Below are positions 8,408-16,253 of a DNA stretch of 64,000 bases, piece after piece. How positions within the stretch are numbered: position 1 is the first letter of the stretch; each line of letters starts with the position of its first letter. The translations under genes and the position numbers were made by a program. The notes under the pieces were generated by a model. The model did not search any database, was not told the origin of the DNA, and worked only from the letters and a program-made list of their open reading frames with translations. Source of the stretch: Halorubrum lacusprofundi ATCC 49239 (lineage in GTDB: Archaea; Halobacteriota; Halobacteria; Halobacteriales; Haloferacaceae); NCBI RefSeq assembly GCF_000022205.1, contig NC_012030.1:367339-431338 (forward strand), written 5' to 3'.

Positions 8408-8930
8408 CTAACTGCCAAACTGATAGCTTTCAAAAATGCCCAGAAGCGATAGGGAGACGTGAGTTGATCCCATCAGGCTAGAGGACGGCCATCTCTGAGA
8501 TGAAAGAAGACAAATCTGGTTTCACACGGTATCTCAAGCAGTATCTCTCGTCAGCGATCAACCTGTTTCCGCAGTTCTACACAAGAGTGAGTCAGTTATT
8601 GAGACCGTTGGTGAGCCTGATCGCGTTGTTGAACAACTCGGTTATAACACACACCACTGCTTCCGCTGTTCTTCTCTATAATCGGAGGATTCTTATTGAG
8701 GCTGTTGACGGCAAAATTGAGCAGATGCTCTTCCTTGATCTGGTTGTCTACTTGGTTTGGTTTCTTACTACGTCCAAGCAGACACTTCCTCTAACCCTAT
8801 GTGATCGACTGAGCCTAGGTATCCAACTATCTTTGAGGGAATGTGCAAGACATAGTGGATAGATCTATCAACACTGTCCAGTTTAAAATCCAAACAGTCT
8901 GATTGATCGTGTTTCTGGTGGCTATTTCCA
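8408..8930. other. Decayed stretch with IS-end remnants
   Basis: No credible gene. Around 8530-8595 the plus strand encodes the same YLKQYLSSAINLFPQFYTR peptide type found inverted at 7520-7600, followed by ACACAAGAGTGAG, a degraded IS1595 terminal repeat. At 8629-8645 it carries GAACAACTCGGTTAT, a dispersed motif also found at 11964, 57924 and, in variant form, 14955 and 60358. The remainder is A/T-rich and featureless. Confidence 0.5.
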
Positions 8931-9083
8931 TCATTTCAGTTCTTCATCGAACTCATTCTCACAAGTATCACATCGGTAGCGATACATCGCATACGGTCGC
9001 CCAGTTTCTTCGTCAATAATGAAGTCCGCCATAAGGATGAGTTCAATATTATTTTCTTCGCCACAGTGAGTACAGGCAACCAT
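8931..9083 (-). CDS. Small zinc-ribbon protein (50 aa)
   Basis: From the ATG at 9083 the protein starts MVACTHCGEENN and ends RYRCDTCENEFDEELK. Two CxxC knuckles about 30 residues apart make a classic zinc ribbon. Longer in-frame starts add an unrelated leader and were not chosen. No neighbour suggests a role. Confidence 0.65.
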   Translation of the reverse strand: MVACTHCGEENNIELILMADFIIDEETGRPYAMYRYRCDTCENEFDEELK

Positions 9084-9250
9084 TATGATAGTCAACGGTC
9101 TGAATACAGTTTGTTGTGTTGCTACCCCAGTACTGACTGTCGATAACACGTACGACTTCTGTCAACCCCCAGAGAGTGTACCATAGCGGCCAGTTAGTAC
9201 GAAATCCGTCGTAACGGGTTTTATAATCCCGCTTACTGTCGGGGGCCAAT

Positions 9251-9796
9251 ATGGTCGTTGTCGAAAAGGTTACCCGATTAAGCGAGCGCCGCAATCAGAC
9301 CTCGTCCGAGGCGTTTCCGGACGAAGCACTTGCATTGATTCGATCAGCGGTCGATGCCGTCCCATCAAGTGTATTCGATGGATCGGCGAAACACACGGAA
9401 GTCGGGGGGTTTGATGCCACAATCGCCAACGGCATCCCCCAGTACGAATACGAAGGGGACGCTGCTGGCGGCTACAACCCAAACTGTAAGCTCTGGTCGC
9501 ACCTAGGATTTAATTACAGTGTCGACCTCTACGACGCCGACGCCCGGATTGCCATCGAAGTCGAGAAGACCGAACGGAAGAGCGTCAGCGACGATCTGAT
9601 TAAGTTCCAGAAGGGGTATAGAACCCAGAAAGATGGTCGACCGAAGATCGAGTTCGGGTGCCTGGTCGTGCCAGTGAACTACCGGGGATCGGATAACCTC
9701 TACCAGCATAGCCTGACCAAACTCGACTTCATGAAAAGCGTCCTGTTCATTGATGATGTCGCCGTCATCGGTTATCGCGATCCACGACCGGACTGA
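9251..9796 (+). CDS. Predicted PD-(D/E)XK-fold protein, 181 aa
   Basis: I do not recognise a named family. Residues around 95-120 read NYSVDLYDADARIAIEVEKTE followed by DLIKFQKG, which fits a restriction-endonuclease core: an acidic residue, a hydrophobic strand, then E-x-E-K and a helix. The C-terminal part has two further strands (CLVVPVNYRG, SVLFIDDVAVIGY). No partner methyltransferase is adjacent. Expression as a stand-alone gene seems likely, since neighbours on both sides are short and separately promoted. A nuclease role is inference. Confidence 0.7.
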   Translation: MVVVEKVTRLSERRNQTSSEAFPDEALALIRSAVDAVPSSVFDGSAKHTEVGGFDATIANGIPQYEYEGDAAGGYNPNCKLWSHLGFNYSVDLYDADARIAIEVEKTERKSVSDDLIKFQKGYRTQKDGRPKIEFGCLVVPVNYRGSDNLYQHSLTKLDFMKSVLFIDDVAVIGYRDPRPD

Positions 9797-9971
9797 TGCC
9801 GTCCCCAGACCAAGTCGGTTGTAGGCGGAACGTGACTCACGTCTGTTGACGTAGAATGTGTGTGGAAGACTATAGGTGGGAGTCTCACACTTTATGTTTT
9901 TAGTGACAGAAATGTGGGAAATTGGCACTATAAATAAATAAGATTATATCTTATAGAAACAATCATTAAGA

Positions 9972-10094
9972 ATGGGGGGTAATACAACCAAGTGTATTAA
10001 ATGTTACAGAGTCTACAATACTACCGTGAATAATCACTGTCCACGCTGCAAAACCCCGCGACACCCTCCAACAGACAAAGGAATGATGGGGTGA
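9972..10094 (+). CDS. Small zinc-ribbon protein (40 aa)
   Basis: A 40-codon frame MGGNTTKCIKCYRVYN...CPRCKTPRHPP with CxxC pairs 17 residues apart, the right size for a minimal zinc ribbon. It is too short to judge by codon use; the paired knuckles are the only support. Confidence 0.5.
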   Translation: MGGNTTKCIKCYRVYNTTVNNHCPRCKTPRHPPTDKGMMG

Positions 10095-10246
10095 GATAAG
10101 GCGACAAATTCAAGCTCTAAATATAATATGGCCGTCATGACTGCACTTCATGTGCCGAGTGAAATACACACCGGGTTTCCGCTGTTATCTCACACCCCAC
10201 GTTCAAAGTGAAGACACACTCCGTTATCGATCCTGACACAGGAAGG

Positions 10247-10471
10247 TCAAGATTTCCACGATAACCAGACATCCTGGTTATCCGTTTTTCGTTGCTCGAT
10301 CTGGCCGGTATTGGCCATCAGATGCAGTTGTTCTTGGACGATCTCTGTATCAGCCTCAACGACAGAGGCAACGTCGTCTGTAGAGAGGGCTCTGTGATCC
10401 ACGAGTGCTGAAACAATAGCTCCTCGAAGTTGGATTCTGTCGTCTGTGAAATCTGGTGAGCTATCGTCCAT
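10247..10471 (-). CDS. Small winged-helix protein downstream of a PIN-type gene
   Basis: 74 residues from the ATG at 10471 (MDDSSPDFTDDR); an upstream ATG at 10534 would extend it through the repeat array, which is less likely. It contains a helix-turn-helix (ALSTDDVASVVEADTEIVQEQ) and a short wing ending DVWLSWKS. It lies on the same strand as, and just after, the PIN/HTH pair. The A/T-rich direct repeats immediately upstream (10492-10546) may be its operator. Role unknown; it may be a third component of the toxin-antitoxin-like locus. Confidence 0.65.
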   Translation of the reverse strand: MDDSSPDFTDDRIQLRGAIVSALVDHRALSTDDVASVVEADTEIVQEQLHLMANTGQIEQRKTDNQDVWLSWKS

Positions 10472-10491
10472 ACCTTGAGTTGCCAGTCGTA

Positions 10492-10546
10492 AAAATATCT
10501 GTATCGGTCCAAATATCAGTATCTGATAGACCAAAATATCGATACG
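10492..10546. repeat. Tandem direct repeats with AAATATC core upstream of a wHTH gene
   Basis: Three consecutive units begin at 10492, 10511 and 10533: AAAATATCTGTATCGGTCC, then AAATATCAGTATC plus a spacer ending GACC, then AAAATATCGATACG. A weaker copy (AAAATATCGCG) follows at 10579. Unit length is about 20 bases, i.e. two helical turns, which fits a multimeric repressor site. The array covers the promoter region of the 74-aa winged-helix gene. Confidence 0.6.
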
Positions 10547-10601
10547 TACGTTTGCAGCCTTGTATGTCAGCGTTTGATAAAATATCGCGTTGCGAGTGTG
10601 G

Positions 10602-11150
10602 TCAGTTCTGCTGTGACTCCATGAATTCTATCGCGGTCCAAATATCTATGATTCGAACTCTCCCCTCGTAGTATGTGTTCTCAATCACTCCAGAGATCGC
10701 TTTTTCGGCGTTTCTATCATCCATCAAAATCCCGACTGACTCATGTGATGTCGACCCGAGCAACATCACAGCGACTGCAGGCAGTTCTGAATCTGTCTTT
10801 CGTAACACATCTGGGTCGGTTTGTTCGAATTTAGCCAGCCGCTCGTGGACTCGGTCCATGACTTCTCCAGCACGAGGCCCATCGTGAACTCGCACCCCCA
10901 GTTGCACGTCGTCGACGGTAGTGATCCACTCTGTCGTTGCTGCTCGGTCGACCCAATCAATGCTAATGTATCCACGCTGTTCGGTCAGTTCTTCGACGAC
11001 ACCACGACTCAGGTAGAGCTGACGGTCCTCGGCCTGGACGTACTCGATAAACGTCTGGTACGGATCGCTATCTGTCCCACCAATTGTTCGCAGGAAACTC
11101 GTATCACAGATGAGTGCAGTCGGAAACGGCGATGGGTGGACCTCACTCAT
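10602..11150 (-). CDS. PIN-domain-like protein, putative toxin
   Basis: About 182 residues from the ATG at 11150 (an alternative ATG lies at 11156). The N-terminus ALICDTSFLRTI carries the first acidic residue of a PIN-like nuclease fold. A central acidic helix and a C-terminal ILMDDRNAEKAISG segment provide the later Asp cluster. It overlaps the stop of the upstream HTH gene by 8 bases (ATGAGTGA), so the two are translationally coupled, the usual arrangement for antitoxin followed by toxin. RNase activity is predicted from the fold only. Confidence 0.7.
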   Translation of the reverse strand: MSEVHPSPFPTALICDTSFLRTIGGTDSDPYQTFIEYVQAEDRQLYLSRGVVEELTEQRGYISIDWVDRAATTEWITTVDDVQLGVRVHDGPRAGEVMDRVHERLAKFEQTDPDVLRKTDSELPAVAVMLLGSTSHESVGILMDDRNAEKAISGVIENTYYEGRVRIIDIWTAIEFMESQQN

Positions 11151-11772
11151 CGGCACGCTGGTATGGCCCCTGGTCGAGTGCCCGGTCGTGGACGTCGACG
11201 TCGAAGGAAACCCCGGTTAGTGTCGGATCGTGGTCTTTGACTACAGTGATGATACGTTCAATCACCTGGGTGACTGCAATTGCTTCTACGGCAGGGATAT
11301 CAAGGTCATCTGCAACACCACGACGGGTAGTTTCACCTTTCAGATACTCGATTGTCGACATAACCACAGGAGCGAGGGCCGCCTTGCCGTGTCGGTCGAC
11401 AAAGAGTTCCAGATCGTCGTCGACACTCGTCGCCCCATAGACGGCGATAAGGACGGGGCCGAGTTCGATGGTTGTTTGATCCGTCCAGTTACCGCTTACC
11501 GGTTCAGCACGCCACAGTGACGATCCGTTTTCGTACGTGTCTAGTTCCGTTGCGATGCCTAGCTCTGCTAGTGTGTTGGCGTATTTGTAGGCTGTACTCT
11601 TTGAGAACCCTTGTCGATCACGAGCTGCAACGACGGTCGTTGGCGAGTTGATCAGCAGATCAGTGTAAAACCGTGCGAGTTCGGGAATTCTCAATAGCTC
11701 CTGGACAACAAAGAACTGATGTGCTGTCTGTCCAGCATCCGGTGACGGTGTGGAGGGCGGAGCTTTCGACAT
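11143..11772 (-). CDS. HTH protein, putative antitoxin/regulator of the PIN gene
   Basis: 209 residues. A winged helix occupies residues 20-75 (FSKSTAYKYANTLAELGIATEL is the helix-turn-helix). A mixed alpha/beta region follows and the C-terminal third is acidic (VSFDVDVHDRALDQG). It overlaps the PIN gene by 8 bases and starts the transcription unit. By analogy with haloarchaeal HTH/PIN pairs it would repress its own promoter and neutralise the nuclease; that is inference from order and domains. Confidence 0.75.
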   Translation of the reverse strand: MSKAPPSTPSPDAGQTAHQFFVVQELLRIPELARFYTDLLINSPTTVVAARDRQGFSKSTAYKYANTLAELGIATELDTYENGSSLWRAEPVSGNWTDQTTIELGPVLIAVYGATSVDDDLELFVDRHGKAALAPVVMSTIEYLKGETTRRGVADDLDIPAVEAIAVTQVIERIITVVKDHDPTLTGVSFDVDVHDRALDQGPYQRADE

Positions 11773-12053
11773 AGTGCATAGTTCGCGGACTATAGACTAA
11801 AAGGTTTGCACGAGAGATTGCCAGTCAGTAGATGTCTTCAGTAGACGTTCCGGATTGGATCACAACCGCTATCGAATTCACCGCCCTGAGAATAGTTCAT
11901 TGCTTGCCATTCAACGATAATTAGCCCCTTAATTTCGGTACAGCACAGTTTAGACTATGATCGCTTTATTGAATAACTCGGTTACGGTCGCTCTGGCTGT
12001 CTTTGAACACCGGTGAGGAAAGAGACCTGAGCAAATTGTATACTCGATCTGTC
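11773..12053. other. Intergenic stretch with dispersed repeat motif
   Basis: No gene supported. It contains GAATAACTCGGTTAC near 11964, one of five occurrences of this motif in the window, and probably the outermost decayed part of the orc1 relic that follows. Confidence 0.4.
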
Positions 12054-12398
12054 ATGCAAGACTGCGAGCGTGAGCTGATCAATGGCGAGACACAGTTAGC
12101 AAAGCTGGTTCTTTCTGCACTTGTACTGCAGGTCGAACAGCAAGATGGCACTGTACCTACCTAGGCGGTATACAATCAGTACACAGAAATCATCAAGTCG
12201 ACCGAGTCAACCCCTGTCTCGGAACGACGTGTCTCTGAAATTCTCAAGCAGTTTAATTTCCATTCGGTAATCCGTTCAGCACGGATTGGTCGAGGAAGAG
12301 GCAAAGGAATTACCAATACTCACCGAATTCTCGAAGATCTCGATATCGTCAACCAAACACTCGCGGCAGATTCAGAGATTGACTACTTTTCATCGTGA
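12054..12398 (+). pseudogene. Orc1/Cdc6 C-terminal relic
   Basis: The frame from 12054 reads ETQLAKLVLSALVLQVEQQD, then GTVPT, an in-frame TAG at 12162, and then continues YTEIIKSTESTPVSERRVS and ARIGRGRGKGITNTHRILED to a TGA at 12396. This is the C-terminal winged-helix domain of an Orc1/Cdc6 initiator: the SERRVSEILKQ helix and the GRGRGKG wing are diagnostic. The AAA+ ATPase part is missing and the TAG breaks the rest, so it is a relic. It differs from the intact orc1 at 35127, so it is not a simple duplicate, and no origin boxes were found beside it. Confidence 0.85.
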
Positions 12399-12508
12399 GG
12401 AACACTTCGTAATCGAAGAGTATCGGTCAATGTATATTAAGATGTGAGGTGGCTTCTTTCGATTGCGGGCAAAATATCTTTGATATAGGCCTCTCTTCAT
12501 GGCATATA

Positions 12509-12721
12509 TCAATCTTTTTCGGGTACTTCTTCAGGAATAAGCTCATAAATTCCACTCCCGATATTTGTAATTATTCCTTCATCAGATAGTCGCTTAAATC
12601 GCTCCCGTATGTATTGTTTTGAATACCCTGTTCGATCACCGATGTTCGGAGCATTATTTCTCCCTTCACGGAGAACTTCTATAATTTCCCAGTCGGCATC
12701 GCGTAGATCGTCCGCATTCAT
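12509..12721 (-). CDS. PhiH1-repressor-like winged-helix protein
   Basis: 70 residues: DADWEIIEVLREGRNNAPNI, then GDRTGYSKQYIRERFKRLSD as the helix-turn-helix, then a wing GIITNIGSGIYELI. This matches the compact repressors of haloarchaeal phage phiH1 type. It is divergent from the structured leader and Mrr-like operon at 12841. A perfect 7-bp inverted repeat lies only 18 bases upstream of its start (12739-12758), a likely autoregulatory operator. Confidence 0.82.
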   Translation of the reverse strand: MNADDLRDADWEIIEVLREGRNNAPNIGDRTGYSKQYIRERFKRLSDEGIITNIGSGIYELIPEEVPEKD

Positions 12722-12738
12722 ATACGTAGGTGTCTACT

Positions 12739-12758
12739 CAATCATGTTAAGATGATTG
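12739..12758. promoter_or_regulatory. Inverted repeat upstream of the phiH1-like repressor
   Basis: CAATCAT and ATGATTG are separated by GTTAAG. A second, shorter palindrome (CCTAT/ATAGG, 12794-12808) lies further upstream. Both fall in the 187-base divergent region shared with the Mrr-like operon, so one repressor could control both directions. Confidence 0.5.
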
Positions 12759-12840
12759 GCTTGTGTCTATAGCCAGTAACCAAATACCAATAGCCTATTA
12801 CCCATAGGTTTATGTTCTATCAAGATTTAATGCTAATCAG

Positions 12841-12908
12841 AAGCACGGACTGCCTCAGAAAGTGAGGCCGGTGCGACAACACCGACCCCGTGCTTCGCAG
12901 GACGAAGC
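12841..12908 (+). ncRNA. Structured leader: three-way junction with competing start-codon hairpin
   Basis: AAGCACGG (12841-12848) pairs perfectly with CCGTGCTT (12888-12895). Inside it are two further perfect stems: GCCTCA/TGAGGC (12852-12868, loop GAAAG) and CGGTG/CACCG (12869-12884, loop CGACAA). A second hairpin, GCTTCG/CGAAGC (12892-12897 with 12903-12908), abuts the ATG at 12909 and uses part of the outer stem, so the two folds exclude each other. This could be a cis-regulatory RNA or a DNA structure such as a plasmid single-strand origin. Pairing is seen in the sequence; function is inferred. Confidence 0.5.
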
Positions 12909-13421
12909 ATGAAAGACTCCGAATCTACGCCAGATGAATCTGTCGAACAGCACAGCGACCAACCGCAACTCCAAGCCTGTCCGAACTACGATGTGGTTGG
13001 CCTCCCAGAACGGATTGCAGCCCACGACTACCGTCCGAATCAAGCACGTAACTCAGCCTCCCACAAGCACACCAACACGGACACCACCACAACCCAAGGC
13101 CCAGCACTCAAACTCAACACATCCATCGCCCGCCAACGAGAAGCCGACTACACCACCGGCAGCCTCGAAATTACACGAGCTGCAACCACCGAGCCAACAC
13201 TGACCCTCGGGTTAATCACCAATCGAGAGTCGACCACAATCGAACTGACCCCACAACAGGCACTCCAGGTCGCCGACACACTCCAGACCACGGCCACCGA
13301 AATAGTGGCCGCCGAACTCCCAGAAAACACCCCACAGACACCCACTGAGAACACACCCCAACACACCGAGTCCACACCGTCGACAGAGCCCACCCTGGAG
13401 GCATTCGAGACCGATGACTGA
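12909..13421 (+). CDS. Hypothetical protein, 170 aa, first gene of an Mrr-like operon
   Basis: Hydrophilic N-terminus, then a short folded segment (LTLGLITNRESTTIELTPQQ followed by ALQVADTLQTTATEIVA) and a Thr/Pro/Glu-rich tail, so about 60 residues are likely ordered. No known motif. The start at 12909 directly follows the structured leader. It overlaps the next gene by 8 bases (ATGACTGA), so the two are probably made together. The coding strand is strikingly rich in C and A and poor in G and T compared with neighbours, a feature shared with the next gene and a sign of separate origin. Confidence 0.65.
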   Translation: MKDSESTPDESVEQHSDQPQLQACPNYDVVGLPERIAAHDYRPNQARNSASHKHTNTDTTTTQGPALKLNTSIARQREADYTTGSLEITRAATTEPTLTLGLITNRESTTIELTPQQALQVADTLQTTATEIVAAELPENTPQTPTENTPQHTESTPSTEPTLEAFETDD

Positions 13422-14910
13422 CACAGCTGCCCTCACGGCCCACCTCGAAACCATCCCACCAGAATCGACGGTCGAACTCACCTGGCAGACACCCAACGGC
13501 ACCGCCCAAACCAAAGGCCAGCTCGTCTCCTACGATCCTCACTCGGCGGCCAGACGCATCGAAGCCACCGGGAGCACGCTGCTGTTGGTCCCGGCCGAAG
13601 ACGGACGCGAAATTTCGGTTGCCGAACTCACAGACGGTCAAACGACCTACCGTGGTGAGCTCTGTGAACTCTCGGTCAAAGACCACGCCACAGAACCACT
13701 CGAAATCACCGAACAGGGTCTCAACGTCCCGGCCTACCTCGTCGGCTACACTGGCTTTCTGGTCGTCGAAACCGACACCGAAAGTCACGAACTCCGGATT
13801 CCTGATCCGGGACTCGAAGCCTACGATGACCGCTTGCTAGCTCCCTGCAACGACCCCACAACAACTGAACTTCTCGTGCGCCCACGGGCAGGCCCACACC
13901 GACAATACGAGCTAGTCGACACTCGCCCAGACACCAACTCGACCACCACCGACCAACCGCTGGCCGAGTATGAGGGCCTCGACACAGCGATCCATACGGT
14001 CGCTGCACTCAACGAGACGGTCGCCACCGACGACGACCTCACCGACACTACACAGACAGAAGCCAGACGCCGTCTCCAAAACATCCAAACGACGCTGCTC
14101 GATGCTCACAACATGCTGTGTGATCCTCCAGCAGATCCCGACTGGCAGCCGACCGCCGACGAGGCCGATCCCATCACGGCCTACCACACAACACTCGACC
14201 ACCTACAAAGCAACCTCGAACAACTGGAAACACAGGCCACCGACGAGACCGGGAGTTTGGATCGCCAACAGTGTGCCCTCAAATTCAGCAGCGCCCAACA
14301 TGAAGTCGACAAACTGCGCTCGGTGTTGTGTACCTCTACCGACGTCCCACCACGGACCGACACGGACGGCCGCCAAAATGGCGATGGACGGTGGCTCGAA
14401 TATCAACTGAGTAACTCACTGCAGCGGTGGGGCTACCGGACCCAACTCCGAGAACCGATCTACGGACTGGAGGTCGATGTCGTCGCGCGCCGCGATCCCA
14501 AACAAAACGACCCCACCGACTGGATCGTCTCCCAGTGCAAAGACTGGGAAAATCGACCGATCACCCCAGATGTGATCTTCCGGCTGTGTATGCTTGCCTT
14601 CAGCGCCAAAGCAATGCCCGTGTTGTGTCATACAACTCAGCTGACAGACCGTGCTAAAGAAATTGCCAACACGTGGGAAGTGCGAGTCTTAGAACTCGAC
14701 GACCTCAACCGAGGAGCACTCCCAGCGCCAACCTCCTTGGCACTCAGCGACGATCTCATCTCGTTCCCAACTACCTCTACGGCCCGCGAAAAACGGAACC
14801 CGCTTCCTCTCTTGTTCCACGGTGAGCCAGACAAGCACTTCACCTATGTGCCGGGCTATGAGCCTGTTGGCCTGACCCACGAGTATCGACCCGTCGACGG
14901 GCAAGACTGA
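13414..14910 (+). CDS. Mrr-like restriction-endonuclease-fold protein, 498 aa
   Basis: The N-terminal 190 residues are beta-rich without a known family. Residues 190-310 are helical and Gln/Thr-rich, possibly coiled coil. Residues 325-440 form an Mrr-type PD-(D/E)XK domain: RWLEYQLSNSLQRWGY, then GLEVDVVARR (catalytic Asp), then WIVSQCKDWENRPITPD (QxK motif), then a helix and LCHTTQLTDRAKEIAN. Mrr-type enzymes cut modified DNA; a defence or plasmid-maintenance role is possible. It is coupled to the preceding gene. A phiH1-like repressor gene is divergent from the operon. Codon use is strongly C-biased. Confidence 0.82.
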   Translation: MTDTAALTAHLETIPPESTVELTWQTPNGTAQTKGQLVSYDPHSAARRIEATGSTLLLVPAEDGREISVAELTDGQTTYRGELCELSVKDHATEPLEITEQGLNVPAYLVGYTGFLVVETDTESHELRIPDPGLEAYDDRLLAPCNDPTTTELLVRPRAGPHRQYELVDTRPDTNSTTTDQPLAEYEGLDTAIHTVAALNETVATDDDLTDTTQTEARRRLQNIQTTLLDAHNMLCDPPADPDWQPTADEADPITAYHTTLDHLQSNLEQLETQATDETGSLDRQQCALKFSSAQHEVDKLRSVLCTSTDVPPRTDTDGRQNGDGRWLEYQLSNSLQRWGYRTQLREPIYGLEVDVVARRDPKQNDPTDWIVSQCKDWENRPITPDVIFRLCMLAFSAKAMPVLCHTTQLTDRAKEIANTWEVRVLELDDLNRGALPAPTSLALSDDLISFPTTSTAREKRNPLPLLFHGEPDKHFTYVPGYEPVGLTHEYRPVDGQD

Positions 14911-15138
14911 ACACCAAATCGATAGAATATATAAATAGGGTTAATCGGATTATCGTATAACTCGATTATGAACATTCGATCAGATCCTGTTCGAATCGTT
15001 TTTGCATAACGTATTAAAATCTGGAATTTTGAGTCTGGATTTATTAGGATTATCCGTGCAAGCGGTTTCCAGACGACGAGGCAGGAGGCCGAACCGTCCG
15101 TCTATTTTATTGGCGTTTTTGCGCCAAGTGCTCAAAAT
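14911..15138. terminator. Convergent intergenic region with ATCGTATAACTCGATTA motif
   Basis: Two convergent genes end here. Around 14951-14968 lies ATTATCGTATAACTCGATTA, nearly identical to the perfect hairpin at 60352-60372 between another convergent pair, so it may serve transcription termination or be a repeated element. A/T-rich tracts follow. Confidence 0.35.
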
Positions 15139-16071
15139 CTACTCCTGATTAATTGGGTTCACAACTATATCGCCGTCTGATTTTTTGACCGATACTGTTT
15201 GGCCGACACGGTGGAGGAACTCATCAGTCGACATTTGCCCATCTGAAAACTCTTTACACCACTTGGCGTCGATACAGAAGTAGGCGATACCACCGTTCTT
15301 ACCGTTTAATCTGAAGTCACTACGAGTGACAGGGTATGATGAACGGTTCACGACGGAACAGAAAGCGGTGGCAATTTGATTGATAGCGTGGTGTATCGAT
15401 TCGTCTGATTCACACTCTCCCTCAACATCGATCTCGAAAATGCCTCCTCGATCAGGTGCGTATGCAGCTCCGGTAACAACATTGTCGTCTCCGTACAGCG
15501 TATGCGAAAATCCCTCGACAATAGTTTGTAATTCCTGATCGATTGATGGGATATTGTCGATCTGGCTAATATTCGGCAGAATCAGTCGTATCGTTCCATG
15601 GACCACCAACCCAACGAGTGCAAATAATAGAACCCCACCGACAAAATCGATTACAAGGAGATTGCTAACAAGGAGATAGACGGCGATAACATAGAGGACA
15701 GATACTGCAAACTGGAAAACAGAGAGTACTCCTATTGCAACCCCCCAAAATGTGGACTGCAGAGTCCCCTCGTTGAACATCTCCAACCACGAATCAGCTG
15801 AATACTTGGCTGGTACTTTATCTCTGTAAAGCAGGGTTCCGATCCGTCGGATCTCCCGTTCGCTGCTCAGCTCAGCTTCTTCTCTGCCATCCGGCCCATA
15901 CACTGACTCTGATATTGAATGGCGACTGGTGACGCCAATTAATCCAATTAGAGCGAGTACGAGCAGAATTTGTCCTCCAAGGTGGTAAAATAGGTAGACG
16001 AAGGATACCGGTATGAGGTAGTACAACTTGTAGTTAGGACCTGAATCAGGAACGAAAGAGATTGGATTCAT
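15139..16071 (-). CDS. Membrane protein, unknown family (about 310 aa)
   Basis: Start chosen at the ATG at 16071 because a TATA-like tract (TTTTTAAT on the minus strand, about 16100) lies some 25 bases upstream, giving a leaderless transcript; an ATG at 16098 would overlap that box. There are two hydrophobic regions: residues 20-50 (YLIPVSFVYLFYHLGGQ plus ILLVLALIGLIGV) and 105-170 with about three helices. The C-terminal 140 residues are soluble and probably cytoplasmic. No motif is recognised. It is divergent from the methyltransferase gene by about 180 bases, so a link to that defence-type gene is possible but unproven. Confidence 0.7.
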   Translation of the reverse strand: MNPISFVPDSGPNYKLYYLIPVSFVYLFYHLGGQILLVLALIGLIGVTSRHSISESVYGPDGREEAELSSEREIRRIGTLLYRDKVPAKYSADSWLEMFNEGTLQSTFWGVAIGVLSVFQFAVSVLYVIAVYLLVSNLLVIDFVGGVLLFALVGLVVHGTIRLILPNISQIDNIPSIDQELQTIVEGFSHTLYGDDNVVTGAAYAPDRGGIFEIDVEGECESDESIHHAINQIATAFCSVVNRSSYPVTRSDFRLNGKNGGIAYFCIDAKWCKEFSDGQMSTDEFLHRVGQTVSVKKSDGDIVVNPINQE

Positions 16072-16253
16072 CCTTGCAGATATGAGTGACTGACCCATTA
16101 AAAACGGTGAGAAACCGTGGGATTAGTTATAAATTAATAACCACTGCGAATTGAAGACAATAAACTAGATCTTTTGATTGAATCCGACGCCTTACGGATT
16201 TGATCATTAACTCAACTGAAACATTCTTGTAACTCCGAATATGTAGCCTGTAT

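Noticed and set aside
10492..10590. CRISPR-like array from the AAATATC repeats
   Set aside because: Units are about 20 bases with no unique spacers of 30-40 bases and no cas genes; an operator array fits better.
13216..13788. 190-codon minus-strand frame over the Mrr-like operon
   Set aside because: Cys/Gly/Val-rich shadow produced by the C-rich coding strand; the plus-strand frames carry the real domains.
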